This document shows, in pieces, positions 9,480 through 19,479 of a DNA stretch of 37,500 bases; position 1 is the first letter of the stretch, and each line of letters opens with the position of its first letter. Below the pieces are notes generated by a model, which was given only the letters and a program-made list of their open reading frames with translations, did not search any database and had not been told where the DNA came from. Location of the stretch: the NCBI GenBank assembly GCA_009760855.2, contig WPIO01000020.1, forward strand, positions 3,767,501 through 3,805,000, in the 5' to 3' direction. A program made the position numbers and the translations under genes. Source of the DNA: Cristatella mucedo. Lineage: Eukaryota; Bryozoa; Phylactolaemata; Cristatellidae.

Positions 9480-12120
9480 AGATCTTAGTGTGATCGAGAT
9501 CTACGATTCGCTCTTTGACGATCGGTCGCCATTCCTCGGCGATCATCCTCGGCGATCGTCCTCGCCGCATTGCGCCGCCCACACCGGAATGAACAACGTG
9601 GGATGAACTACCGTCCGCCATCGCCGCGGGCTGCTAACGCCCGCGCCGACGGCGGACGGTTGTTCAACCCACGCGCGGCGGCTGGAGACAATGGGCGTGC
9701 GGGCGAGGGAGCTGGCGAGCGGTCTCTCCAGCCGGCTGTGGGTGGGTGGGCTGTTTAAACACTCGAATGGGCGGACGGCATCCTGTCGGTCGCGGTGCAC
9801 TCGGCGCCTGCGGGCGACTGGTCTGCACTCGCGTAAACGCGGACGCGTAGCCGAGCGACGGCGGGACGGCTACGGCGCTGCCTTTCAATAATTCGAGCCG
9901 AAGACGACCGACCCGGCCGCCGCCGCCGAGCTAGCTACGGCGGCGGCGCCCCGGATCCCCCTCTCAGGGTGGACGCGCGGGCGGAAGGGCCCCGCATGCG
10001 CGGAAGGGCCCTCCCCCCGGCACGAACGCGAGCGATCGCCGCCCTCCAGCCATCGTCCGGGCTACGTTCTAGGCGGCTTCTCAGTAGTTCGGCTCGCGTC
10101 GCTCGAACGTCGCGGCCGGTAGGAGGGAGAGCGCGCGAGGGCGGGGTCCGAGCGCAAAGCGAGTTGAGGCAAGCTAGTGCGTCCGGCTGTTCGCGCGCGC
10201 CTCTACCCGGCTGCAGGGCGGTTCGGGCGCGAGCTTTCAGCCTTTCGACTCCTGTCGACAGGATCGGCCGGATAGATCCCATGCTTGCAGATACCGCACC
10301 GCCGACGCCGCCGACGACGCCCGCCAGGGTACCTCGCGCCACCGCCCTTCGCGCCACGGGCCGGTCCGTGAATGTTGCCTGCTCTTCGGCAAAGGCTTGC
10401 CTTCGGCCCGGCGGCTTATCGGCAGCTCCTGCGGTATCGCGGGTGGAGTGCGGGTCGTCGTCGTCGCCGCTGTAAAGTAATAGCGGGTAAAAGCGGCCGA
10501 AGCGCCGAGCCAAAAAAAGGACTGAGCGGCCACGGCGCGCGGCGATGCTAAGCGGAAAAGCCGCGATAGCCGTACGGAAACGCGCGGCGCGGCGGCTACG
10601 GGTAAGCCCGCCGCGTTTCGGAGCCCCTCGGCTGCGCGGTAGTTCGGCCTCGAGGATTTCCAGCGACGCTGGATTTCACAGGCTCGCAACGACGCCCGGT
10701 CGCCTGGAGGCGTGCCGGACGCGCCCGCCCGGGGCCGCTCGGTCGGGCGGGCGCGCGTCCGGGCGCCACGCCCGCCGGGCGCCGAGCCAGCCCGTGGAGT
10801 CGGACGGAGCGAGTCATCCGCATCTAGTCCTGCGGTCGCGCGTTGCGACAGCCGGAGCAGAATTTACGGGGGGCACTCCGTAGATCTGGCTGTCGGCGCA
10901 AATCCCGCGTCTGAACGAGCGAGCGCTACGCCCAGCAGGCGGGAGGGGGAGCATCCACGCCCACCTCCGGCTCCGACGCTGGCGCCTGCGGATCGTTAAT
11001 GCGTTCGCCACTCGTCGGCAAAGCCACTCGAAGGTCAGGCGGCCGTTACGCATTTTCCCGCGTTCCGCTGCGGGCGGCGTCGAGACGCCGCCGGTTCCCG
11101 CTCAAAGTTGCCGCTTGTCGTCCGGGCGACGCGTCGCCGACGCACCGATTCAAAACCTTTTGATGACTGGCGGCGGCGGAGGCGCGGCGGCGGACGCACC
11201 GTTTGAGCCGCCTCCTCCGGGCTCCGCTCCGCGGCAGGCCGCGCTCGCTGAAGCTGAAGCTTACGTCGCCAACCTTCGCCTCAGGCGACCGCACTCTCAG
11301 CGGCGGCTCTGTGCTGGCCGCTTGTACGCGGCGCCGCTTTTGCTCGTGGGGGGGGAAGGAAGACGTTAGGCGCGGAGGCGTGCATGGCGAGCCGTCGCCA
11401 ATACGGACCAATACGGGCGCCGCCGGCAGTCGCCCCGCTGCCTTGTCAAGGGGGAACAACCGTCGGCAGCTTGCGAACCCGGCGCCCGCTCCGTCGTCCG
11501 CCGCGGGCGAGCGGCCCGCCCCTCCCAACCTCGCGCGTCTAGCCCGGCGCTGTAGCGACGGCGCTTTTATTTTACTGCGGGCATCGGGGCGGAAGGAGAA
11601 TGAATGCAAACTATCAAGCAGTACGCGACAACAGAACCGAGATCGTGCGTTTCGTGCAGCTCAGTCGAGCAACTTCCGGGAAGCGCTCCACACTTCCAGT
11701 GCCTTGCCCCTCGCGCTTCACATGTGGGATACGTCGAGCCACACCCTCAGCCAGCGCACCCGCGCTCGAGGCGGGTGGGAACGGTTGGGCCTCAATTGGC
11801 GGGAAAGACGCTCTTGTGCGGACGAGCCCAGCCGCCGCCGCTGCCGCCACGGATACGCGTGGGAACTACGCTGGCGCGAGTGCGGACTGCATTGATAAGC
11901 TATAAGACGGCTCTTTGTTCGCGAGCTTTTGTCCCGATCGATCTACGCACGCCTTTCGCGCCCACCGCCTTGGTGCAATTCCAAGAATGTGCCGCCGGGA
12001 ACCGCCTCTATTGGCTACCAGACCCCGCGTCGCTATTCCTCATGAGCTAGGCTTCACGTGATTGGGTTATCGCTTTCGGCGCGAAGTCTCTCTGGCATTA
12101 CGCCAGCGCGTGTGCTCGGG
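9480..12120. other. Long CpG-rich block upstream of the PIM kinase gene
   Basis: About 2.6 kb of very CpG-rich sequence ends shortly before the kinase gene. It has several GC-rich inverted repeats (for example GGACGCGCCCGCCCG at 10717-10731 against CGGGCGGGCGCGCGTCC at 10744-10760). CCAAT boxes in reverse orientation (ATTGG) occur near 12010 and 12062. Large open frames on both strands (up to about 230 codons) mirror each other, are Arg/Ala/Pro-rich and show no domain. The most economical reading is a CpG-island type promoter and 5' untranslated region for the PIM gene. No TATA box or transcription start can be fixed from sequence alone. Confidence 0.4.
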
Positions 12121-12577
12121 GCGCCAGACAATATTCCTCCGCCAAAATAATCCACCACAATGCTGGTCAATCTCGATTAAGGACGAAATTAATAATCAAA
12201 TTAAAAGTTAAGACCAATTTTATCATTAGTATTGGTTATCCTCTTCTGTTCTGACACTCATCAGATCATCTTTACATACATACATTGTAGACACATTTCC
12301 GTCCGGTCCAGACGATGTATCAATGCGCCCTTGGCTACGTCGCCGATAGGATTGGTCCGCTCGTACTACGGCCCCTCAAAGTACGCTGTACCGTAGCAGA
12401 GTGAGCAAGTCCGCCTGAGGCGGCCGTGTTAGCACATAGTACGCCACCATGGCATTTCGTACCCACGCGCATCGCTTGTAACAGGTTTACTAGTCGATTT
12501 AATATGGATACCCACGGCGACAAGACCGGTACGTATTTCTAATGGACAGCGTCGTGCGCTTCGCTCCGTAGTTGCAT

Positions 12578-14776
12578 ATGGCGGGCTGCGCCCGCGTTTC
12601 GCCGACTCGAAATCAGCGGTCGCGTCACCGTTCGCTTATAGCACGTCGATCTCGAGAGAATATAGACAGACTGTATTCAATTGGTCGCAAGTTGGGAAGC
12701 GGCGGCTTCGGCACAGTCTATTCCGGCGTGCGCAAAGAGGACGGTCTGCCGGTAAGACGCTGAACGCCGCGCTTGCCGCGCCTGGAGACCCCAGGAAGCG
12801 GAGCTTGTCGAGCGAGACCCGGCATTGTACTAGAGGCCCGAGAGACCCGCTTCGTCAGGGCAGCGCCACGAGCGCCCAAGGACCGCCTTGCGGTCCTCGG
12901 GCGCTCGTGGCACTAGGCGGCAGCTGTCGGCGGCGGCCGGAAGCATGCTCGCGTCTGAGCGTCTGAGCTCCCGCGCGCGGGAGCTTGCCTAGCGTCCGCG
13001 TGCGGCGTTGCGGCAGTTGGCCTGCACCACTACAAGTGAGCCGCTGCTGTAGGTTGCGATCAAATTCGTCGCCCGAGAGAAGGTCACGGATTGGCATCAG
13101 GTAAGCGAGAGCCGCCGCAGCAGCCGCTCGCGCGCGACTCCGCGGCGCCAGACGCGTTCGGCGACGCGCGCGCGCATGCATGTTGTGCTGTACCGTCGAA
13201 CGCTGCGAGGGTCGGTCGGCTGGCCGTTAAGAAGTCAAGCGTGGCGGTTTATCCGGAGCTGAAAATAATGCGGTCGCCCTGAGCCGCCGCATTCCCGGAC
13301 GCAGCTCGCTCGCTCTCATCGGGGCGTAGCTGATGGATGACTCAGTCGGCGGTCGGGGTGCGGCGGCGGCCGGGCGCGGCGGCGCCCTAGGTTCGGCGTT
13401 CCATGTTGCCCTATTCTTTTATTAGAGTGGAGACCGGCGAATACCTATGGAAGTCGTGCTGCTGAGAAAGGTCTCGCACGTCAAAGGCGTCACTCGGCTG
13501 CTGGATTACTTCGAGCGGCCCGAATGTTTCGTGCTGGTGCTTGAGAGGCCCGAGCCCGTTGTGGACCTCTTTGACTACATTTCCGAAAAGAAAGCGCTCG
13601 ACGAGTCCGTGAGCCGAGAATTCTTTCGTCAGATACTGGACACGCTGGTCGCCGTGCACAAAGCTGGCGTAGTGCACAGGGATTTAAAAGACGAGAACCT
13701 TTTGGTGAACCTGAGAACGGGAGAGCTGAAACTGATTGACTTCGGATCGGGAGCTTTCCTCAAGGATACTTATTACACAGACTTTGACGGTAAGCTACCT
13801 TATCGGCATGCCGCTGGCCACACCACTGCCTGCGGAAAAGGCTTCGGATCGAAGCTGCTGCTGCTGCTGTTCGCGGCTCCAGCAGGTATCCTAGAAAGAG
13901 TACGAGCAAAGTGTCATTCGTTTGAGGGGTGCTTGGGAAATTGCAAGTAGCCGGCGGCTCGCTAGTCGCTCGAATCCTAGGTCTGTCCAGCGATGGACAG
14001 ACCGCCGAGTCCACCTCGCTGGCATGTCGGTGCCACCCGTAGCAGTGCTTGGAGTTACACACCTGCTCGTTTAATAATTGTGAGTGTACCGGAATCTTTT
14101 GACACCATCCCTATTTGTCGCTTTAGGCACCAGGGTTTACAGCCCTCCTGAGTGGATCAAGTACAGGTGCTACCAAGCTCGACCGGCCACTGTGTGGTCC
14201 CTCGGCATACTACTGTACGACATGGTGTGTGGCGACATTCCATTTGAATTGGACGAGCAGATTATGAAGGCGGATTTAACGTTCAAGTCGGGACTCTCAC
14301 CAGGTGATTAGCATTTCCTATGCTGAATCAATAGTGGAGGCTGCCTTTGTGAGCTAATTATTTCATCAATAGCCGGTGATTATTATGGTAGCAAGCCGGC
14401 AGGCCTTCCGACTAATGCTTTGCCACTATATTTAAATATTGATTGCATCGTGCCCATGCATAGCTTTGATTGTTGCCTTGTTCCCCTTGCAGAAGTGAAA
14501 GACTTGATACGAAAGTGTCTCTCCACCCGTCCTGGAGATCGACCAACAATAGAGGCCATACTGGCACATGAGTGGATGTGTTGTGCCGATGACAAATCGC
14601 CTGGTAGCAGCTTGGAGGACATTTCGACGGCATGCCCACCACACACTGCTGCTATGAATGCCTCTAAGGTGGCTCCTAGTCGTGGCGTTTTCCGGAACGA
14701 GGAAAGCCCCGTGGTCACACAGGAAAGTTGCTGGCAGCAGCCTGCGCTAGCAGACTGTACCAAAACACGACATTAG
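12578..14776 (+). CDS. PIM-family serine/threonine protein kinase, five coding exons
   Basis: Predicted exons are 12578-12751, 13053-13100, 13426-13789, 14127-14303 and 14493-14776. All introns are GT-AG, and the phases (0, 0, 1, 1) join cleanly into a 348-aa protein. The start is the ATG at 12578, with an in-frame TAG just upstream at 12569-12571. An Arg/Ser-rich N-terminus (1-30) precedes the kinase domain (about 33-283): glycine loop [12 protein letters not shown] (39-50), catalytic Lys62 in VAIK, the PIM-type hinge ERPEP (114-118) with its proline, HRDLKDEN (158-165), DFG (179-181), PPEW (202-205), DMVCGDIPF (227-235) and DRPT (270-273). A Ser-rich tail of about 65 aa follows. Known PIM kinases are constitutively active, short kinases without a regulatory domain. 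They phosphorylate basic-motif substrates and promote survival and growth downstream of cytokine/STAT signals, in cytoplasm and nucleus. All key residues are present. Whether it is orthologous to PIM1, PIM2 or PIM3 cannot be decided here. Confidence 0.95.
12752..13052 (+). other. PIM gene intron 1 with two strong inverted repeats
   Basis: The donor is CCG|GTAAGAC and the acceptor CTGCTGTAG|GTT. The GC-rich intron holds a 22-nt inverted repeat (12865-12886 against 12890-12911, loop CTT, one mismatch) and a perfect 20-bp palindrome at 12966-12985 (AGCTCCCGCG then its complement). Confidence 0.85.
13101..13425 (+). other. PIM gene intron 2
   Basis: The donor is CATCAG|GTAAGCG. The acceptor TTCTTTTATTAG|AGT has a good pyrimidine tract. 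The intron is GC-rich, with GCGGCGGC runs near 13360-13385. No other feature is supported. Confidence 0.85.
13790..14126 (+). other. PIM gene intron 3 with a 10-bp hairpin
   Basis: The donor is GACG|GTAAGC and the acceptor TTGTCGCTTTAG|GCA. A perfect hairpin GGTCTGTCCA / TGGACAGACC lies at 13980-14003 with a 4-nt loop. The exon 3 frame stays open into the intron for about 160 bp, so intron retention would add a spurious tail and truncate the kinase before PPEW. Confidence 0.85.
14304..14492 (+). other. PIM gene intron 4
   Basis: The donor is CACCAG|GTGATT and the acceptor TTCCCCTTGCAG|AAG. It is the shortest of the four introns and is AT-richer. The splice keeps phase 1 and rebuilds a Glu codon in EVKDLIRKC. 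Confidence 0.85.
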
Positions 14777-15136
14777 CCGAGGACAGCTGCCGTGGAATCT
14801 CTTGAACTGCTGTGTTGCTGCATGTCGGCTAGACAACTGCATTCACTGGGCAGCTCGTCCGGATTACAAGGCAAACTCGTCGACGAGTGCAGCTCCGAGC
14901 TGCACCAGCTCGCTACTAAGTGCAATACAGACTCAATGCAACGTTTCACGTGCAGGAGTGCACGGCCAGATCGATGCCCTGCGACACGGTGCACGTGGCT
15001 GGCCACGCCTGCGCTCCCCTGCACTTTATTTATGATTCGCTTAAATTATTGCTGTTCTCGTCTTCCACCATTATGGATGTACCCGTTAGCTTAGTTTGCT
15101 GTAACTATAAGGCTTGCTGCCGATAGTGCGGCAGCG

Positions 15137-15145
15137 TTATTTATT
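15137..15145 (+). promoter_or_regulatory. AU-rich element nonamer (TTATTTATT)
   Basis: A perfect UUAUUUAUU nonamer, the core of class II AU-rich mRNA instability elements bound by TTP/HuR-type proteins. It lies about 360 nt after the PIM stop codon, and a near match (TTATTTATG) lies at about 15028. PIM1 mRNA in vertebrates is known to be unstable through AU-rich 3' UTR sequence. The function here is inferred. Confidence 0.5.
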
Positions 15146-15747
15146 TTGTTTTGCCAAGCCCGGCAGCGACTGGCTGGCTGCTGGAATTCGTTGGTGAGTG
15201 TATGGTCGTTAGCTGCGACCTACGAAAATACACTGCAAGTTTTATTACAGTGCCTCTTGCCTTTTTTGTCGTGGTCTAGTGCATCGTGCATTCTATCGCG
15301 TTTAATCCAAGATATGTGTGCCTTGAGGCTAATGCTGAAGACATTACCAGTAGCCAGAATGTCTCCTCGGTCCCAAGTTCAGAACGATCGTTATACCTTT
15401 CTAGCAACTAGTGATTGTTCCCTTGTGGCAGTCATCTAAGCAAGCTAGACGCAGGATGGAAGGTTGGTTATAGACAACCTACCCAGCAGCATTCTTTAAT
15501 GCTGTTTATTTTTTGTGTGCTTTATTGGGCCTCCGGGATCAGGCCACTGGTCGGGTAGACACATCTTTAGTCAGGGTGTGTAGTTAAGTCCACAGGGTCC
15601 CTTCCTATTGACCTGTCGTGGTGTGAGGAAGGTCTAGTAGGTTTTGCTATGAGGAATATACTGAAAATATAAAGATTTACTAACGTGTTGATTTCTATCA
15701 CGGTTGAGTGCATACAAAGAAATTTAGTGGTGTTATAAATGTCATTA

Positions 15748-15753
15748 ATTAAA
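15748..15753 (+). terminator. Candidate poly(A) signal ATTAAA for the PIM gene
   Basis: ATTAAA, the commonest variant of AATAAA, occurs about 970 nt after the stop. One-base variants AATATA occur slightly upstream (about 15655 and 15666). No AATAAA occurs earlier in the inferred UTR that I could see. Confidence 0.35.
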
Positions 15754-15770
15754 GTCCGATACCTTTAACT

Positions 15771-16960
15771 GGCCGACTCACTATCCTGCTAGCTGGTGGA
15801 CCATTTGTAATTCTGTGCAATCAAGCACCGAACATTCGACTTAGTGGCTCTAATGTGAAGTCAGCATCACGTTAGCTACTGGGCCAGTGGCCGATTGGTA
15901 GAGGGAGCTTATAGCTTGATCATAAGCAGCCTGGCTGCTAAGGAGCCAGAATCCTGCCATAAAACTGATCGATGGGGCTAGTGAGGCAGTGTTGACTTCT
16001 GTTACTGAACGTTGACTGGCCACTGCGATATCAGCTGGGTGTGGTTGGAAGAGACGTTTCTCACAGAAATCATATTGGCCCAAATACCCAGTAACGCCCA
16101 TAGACCGGCCAGCTGCAGACCAGGTGAACACACGACCATTGACCGATCCTGCCGCCATGACACCCGGCTGTCAGGTCAATGGTGCTGCTGCAGGTTACCA
16201 GACTGACAGCATTGAGTGATCGCTTCCGGTCGGGATGCAGGCACGAGCTAAGACTGGTAGCCTGGTCTAGGCTGACTCCTAGTGGTTAGAACAGGTCTAC
16301 CGACTGACAGCTCTCGGCATTTGCCCAGTACACCTAACTTGCCAGCAACTTTTACTTTTGTGCCAGATTACCCCGATTGCCCAGTACACCTAACTTGAAT
16401 AACCTGCCAGATTGCCGACTTTAAGGGCTAGCAGACCACACACAGCATAGAGCTTGTGAGTCGCTGCCGCGATCGATCAGCAGAAAAAGTGAGAGGTTCA
16501 CAGATGGGAAACCCATCGGCAAGCCCATAACTTCCCACTATGGCAGGGTATGGCCCATTGGCTGGCTGGCTGGCTAGCCAGTCAACATTTGACCTTTGTG
16601 GTAGGCAGCTTCCGAGACTCACGGTGTTCGAAGAAATGCCCCTGGAAGGAATACAAAGAGCACGGACCGCCTTCATTGAAAAGTCTTCGTAGCAGCAGCG
16701 ATATAAAGACAAATCGCATTCCAATATCGTTCGTCGACTTATAGTTAATTGACCTGGCTTCCGACTGCTCTACCAAAGTGGGCGAGCTCACTCACTCCTC
16801 ACGTTAAAGCTTCGCCTGAGTTCTTCAAAGAGCACGTTAGGGGTACGATCATGACTCTGTTCACGGGGTACCGGTTTCAATTATCACTTTTTTATGCCTC
16901 TGGTGCTACCTAATATAGCCTCTGGAAAGAAATGCAGTTTTTAGTCCTCGAGGCACTTCT
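15771..16960. other. Unassigned intergenic DNA with small repeats
   Basis: No gene is supported. A 21-nt direct repeat (TTGCCCAGTACACCTAACTT and one more base) occurs at 16321 and again at 16378. An inverted repeat ACCATTGACC / GGTCAATGGT lies at about 16136-16183. A short GGCT tandem occurs at 16559-16575. Confidence 0.5.
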
Positions 16961-16980
16961 TCCGTGTGGGTACTCCATCC

Positions 16981-17224
16981 TACAATATTCCTCTTACAGG
17001 ATGATTCTCTTTTGTTAGACATGCCCACTGATGAGGCTTGGGCCAAGCGGTTTTCGAAGAACATTACGTATGAAACACTTCCTCACGAAATACTGGAGCT
17101 CGCTTGGAGTGGACAATGCGGTTTAAGTCTAAAAGCGGTTGGAGCGATGTTGCAAGGAAAGGCGAGTCAGAAGCGATATTCAAAGGCCGAAACCTGCTGG
17201 CCAGAGAGCTGTGCAGTCAACTGA
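16981..17224 (+). CDS. Possible terminal exon of an unknown protein (low confidence)
   Basis: A pyrimidine-rich stretch ending CTCTTACAG (to 16980) looks like a splice acceptor. From it a frame stays open for about 80 codons to a TGA, starting DDSLLLDMPTDEAWAKRF and containing NITYETLPHEILELAWSG. The composition is balanced and unlike the low-complexity frames elsewhere. I do not recognise the family. No partner exon with matching phase was found, though two short open stretches lie nearby (16583-16700 and 17525-17714). It could be a real exon, a decayed element or chance. Confidence 0.25.
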
Positions 17225-17289
17225 GACCTTGTAGTCGACACAATGCTTGGTGGCCAGCCAAGTTTGGGTGAAAAAAGCTCTGCTTATTC

Positions 17290-17345
17290 AAAAGCAAAAT
17301 TTATATAGCAGCAGAAGGGCCTCAAGCAGCAATCAAGCTCACCCC
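17290..17345 (-). mobile_element. Possible fragment of the SINE-A 3' body
   Basis: TTTATATAGCAGCAGAAGGGCCTC resembles TTTATGTAGTGGCAGAAGTGCCTC in the 36.0-kb SINE-A copy, in the same orientation. The similarity covers only about 40 bp, and no tRNA-like head is present. Confidence 0.3.
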
Positions 17346-17399
17346 AACACCTTATAGCCATATATATATTATAGCCTTATACCCGAACATGCAGCTGGT

Positions 17400-18000
17400 A
17401 TGCGAGCCTCTTCAAGCATAGTGAGTGGTCTTAAAGATTCGACACTTACGGACACCCCCTTGCAATACTAGGCCAGTTGCAGGGCAAGGAGGGGGAGGGC
17501 TAAAGAGAATTTCGGGACCGATCATTGCTTGAAAGAGTACTGGAGCATGCAGGCCAGGTTCCACGGAGCTGCTTTCACAGAATCTTCAATGACGAAAGAA
17601 CACATTTGGCTGCTCTGCCTGAGACAATGGCTCACTCGCGAGTTACAAGACGGCCAACTCACTTACCACGCGGAGGGGAAGCAACTAAGCTTGAGGAATT
17701 TCCCTAACCGCTAAGAGGAATTTCCCTAACCCAGGGCAGCGCTGGGTGCAGAGCAAGAGCTAGCCACACATCGAGAGTGACCATCTCACTGATGCCTGGT
17801 GACCCTTTCTCCCCCTAACCATTTTCTGGCGAATCATCCACATCATTGCAACTGCCGACAGCTGTTGTAGCAGTCTGGTAGTTCATTTTAGGTCATTCAA
17901 TTGTTAGGTTGCAGTGTAAGCAAGCACTACAGAGAGCAGGGTCGAGAGAACAGACAGACAAGAGTCAAAGAGAGTCGGCGAGAGTAGAGGAGAGTAGGCA
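17400..18000. other. Unassigned DNA leading into a GA array
   Basis: A short direct repeat GAGGAATTTCCCTAACC occurs at about 17693 and 17715. Frames open at 17525-17714 have no recognisable domain. Nothing else is supported. Confidence 0.4.
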
Positions 18001-18495
<495 letters not shown>

Positions 18496-18499
18496 GAGT

Positions 18500-19075
18500 C
18501 GGAGAAGAGGACATCCAAAGATCGGGAGTGAAGGGAGCTAGCTAGCTAGCAAGGGACACAACTTGAGCTCAAGGGAGGAGGAGGAGCTCAGTCGAGCAAC
18601 CTTTGTACCTTTGTTACGGCTATCGCTCACGCCTTCACTTACATCACTGCAGCTGCACGAGTCTGAGCCTTTGTACCTCCCTCACGTCATGTCACGTCAG
18701 GAGCGTGTGCATCTGAGCAAACACTTGGCTGATCCGAGGCTGCTGGTGCTGCCACTGCCCACCCGATGCTAGATGACCCTGTGCCTGCCTGTGCCAGGCA
18801 TAAACTCCTCCCCATTAACCTCGTTCAGCGACCCAGTGGGGCTGGTGTTTGGACGCTTCGAAAAGAGTGGCTGACGGTTTTACTCACTTGGTGCCGACGA
18901 TTGTGTCGGTATGCTGCAGTATACACCACCAGTCCCTACCACTGCAGCAACATACGGCCACCACCTCGTCTTCTGCAGCCAAACAAGAGCAGCTTCTGTC
19001 TCAACTTTTTCTCAAGCAACAATAGAGACTGGAATACCAGAGCCCAAGGGATAGGTGGAGAAGGGATGTGTATGT
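18500..19075. other. Unassigned DNA between repeat arrays
   Basis: Moderately GC-rich sequence with GCTAGCTAGCTAGC at about 18537-18550. Open frames are short and unrecognised. Confidence 0.4.
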
Positions 19076-19082
19076 GTGTGCA

Positions 19083-19168
19083 TGTGGGTGTGTGTGTGCA
19101 GGTGCGTGTGGGTGTGTGTGTGCAGGTGCGTGTGGGTGTGTGTGTGCAGGTGCGTGTGGGTGTGTGTC
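19083..19168. repeat. 24-bp minisatellite, about 3.5 copies
   Basis: Unit TGTGGGTGTGTGTGTGCAGG followed by TGCG, repeated almost perfectly. The low divergence between copies suggests recent expansion. Confidence 0.9.
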
Positions 19169-19335
19169 TCGAACGGTTACATTCATCCTACCAGCCTCAA
19201 ACGGCTAGAGTGCCTGCATGGAGGAGACGGTCAACCACGGTCAAAGCCGAAAAGTTGGATCATCTCTAGGAATGGGTGCTTATCATCTCTGCTCTTCACA
19301 GAAACGTCATGTGCTGGCGGCTTCAGATTGATTTG

Positions 19336-19471
19336 CCCTGCTGCTTGTGCTGCTGCTGCTTGCGCTGCTGCTTCTGCTTCTCTGCTGCTGCTTCTGCTGC
19401 TACTGCTGCTTCTGCTTCTGCTTCTGCTTCTGCTTCTGCTGCTGCTGCTACTTCTGCTTCTGCTGCTGCTG
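19336..19471. repeat. (TGC)n / (TTCTGC)n trinucleotide-type repeat
   Basis: Mixed CTG and CTTCTG units over about 135 bp. It gives Leu-, Ala- or Cys-rich artificial frames. Confidence 0.95.
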
Positions 19472-19479
19472 GCTTTGGG

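Larger units (their letters stand above)
14777..15770 (+). other. Probable 3' UTR of the PIM kinase gene
   Basis: The approximately 1 kb after the stop codon has no conserved coding frame and becomes AT-rich. It contains ATTTA motifs near 15028, the AU-rich nonamer at 15137-15145 and an ATTAAA hexamer at 15748-15753. The end is inferred only from this hexamer. Its true extent depends on the real polyadenylation site. Confidence 0.5.

Noticed and set aside
9935-10513. Minus-strand 192-codon frame with an opposing plus-strand frame
   Set aside because: Same GC-rich artefact; no motif.
11046-11895. Overlapping frames of 230 (plus) and 187 (minus) codons upstream of the PIM gene
   Set aside because: Mirror-image open frames in very GC-rich DNA with no recognisable protein features; chance is the better explanation.
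12300-12530. Ribosomal RNA-like sequence upstream of the PIM gene
   Set aside because: A few words looked rRNA-like, but I could not match any conserved rRNA segment.
12504-12571. Upstream mini-exon: ATG at 12504 with donor at 12529 and acceptor at 12571
   Set aside because: Joining it would put the kinase exon out of frame, and the intron would be only about 43 bp. It could at most be a 5' UTR splice.
13447-13950. Reading PIM exon 3 straight through into the following sequence as one 167-codon gene
   Set aside because: The GTAAGC donor at 13790 and the acceptor at 14126 restore the conserved [10 protein letters not shown] sequence, while the read-through part has no kinase similarity.
19083-19168. 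CRISPR-like array
   Set aside because: The 24-bp units are contiguous without unique spacers, so it is a minisatellite in a eukaryotic genome.
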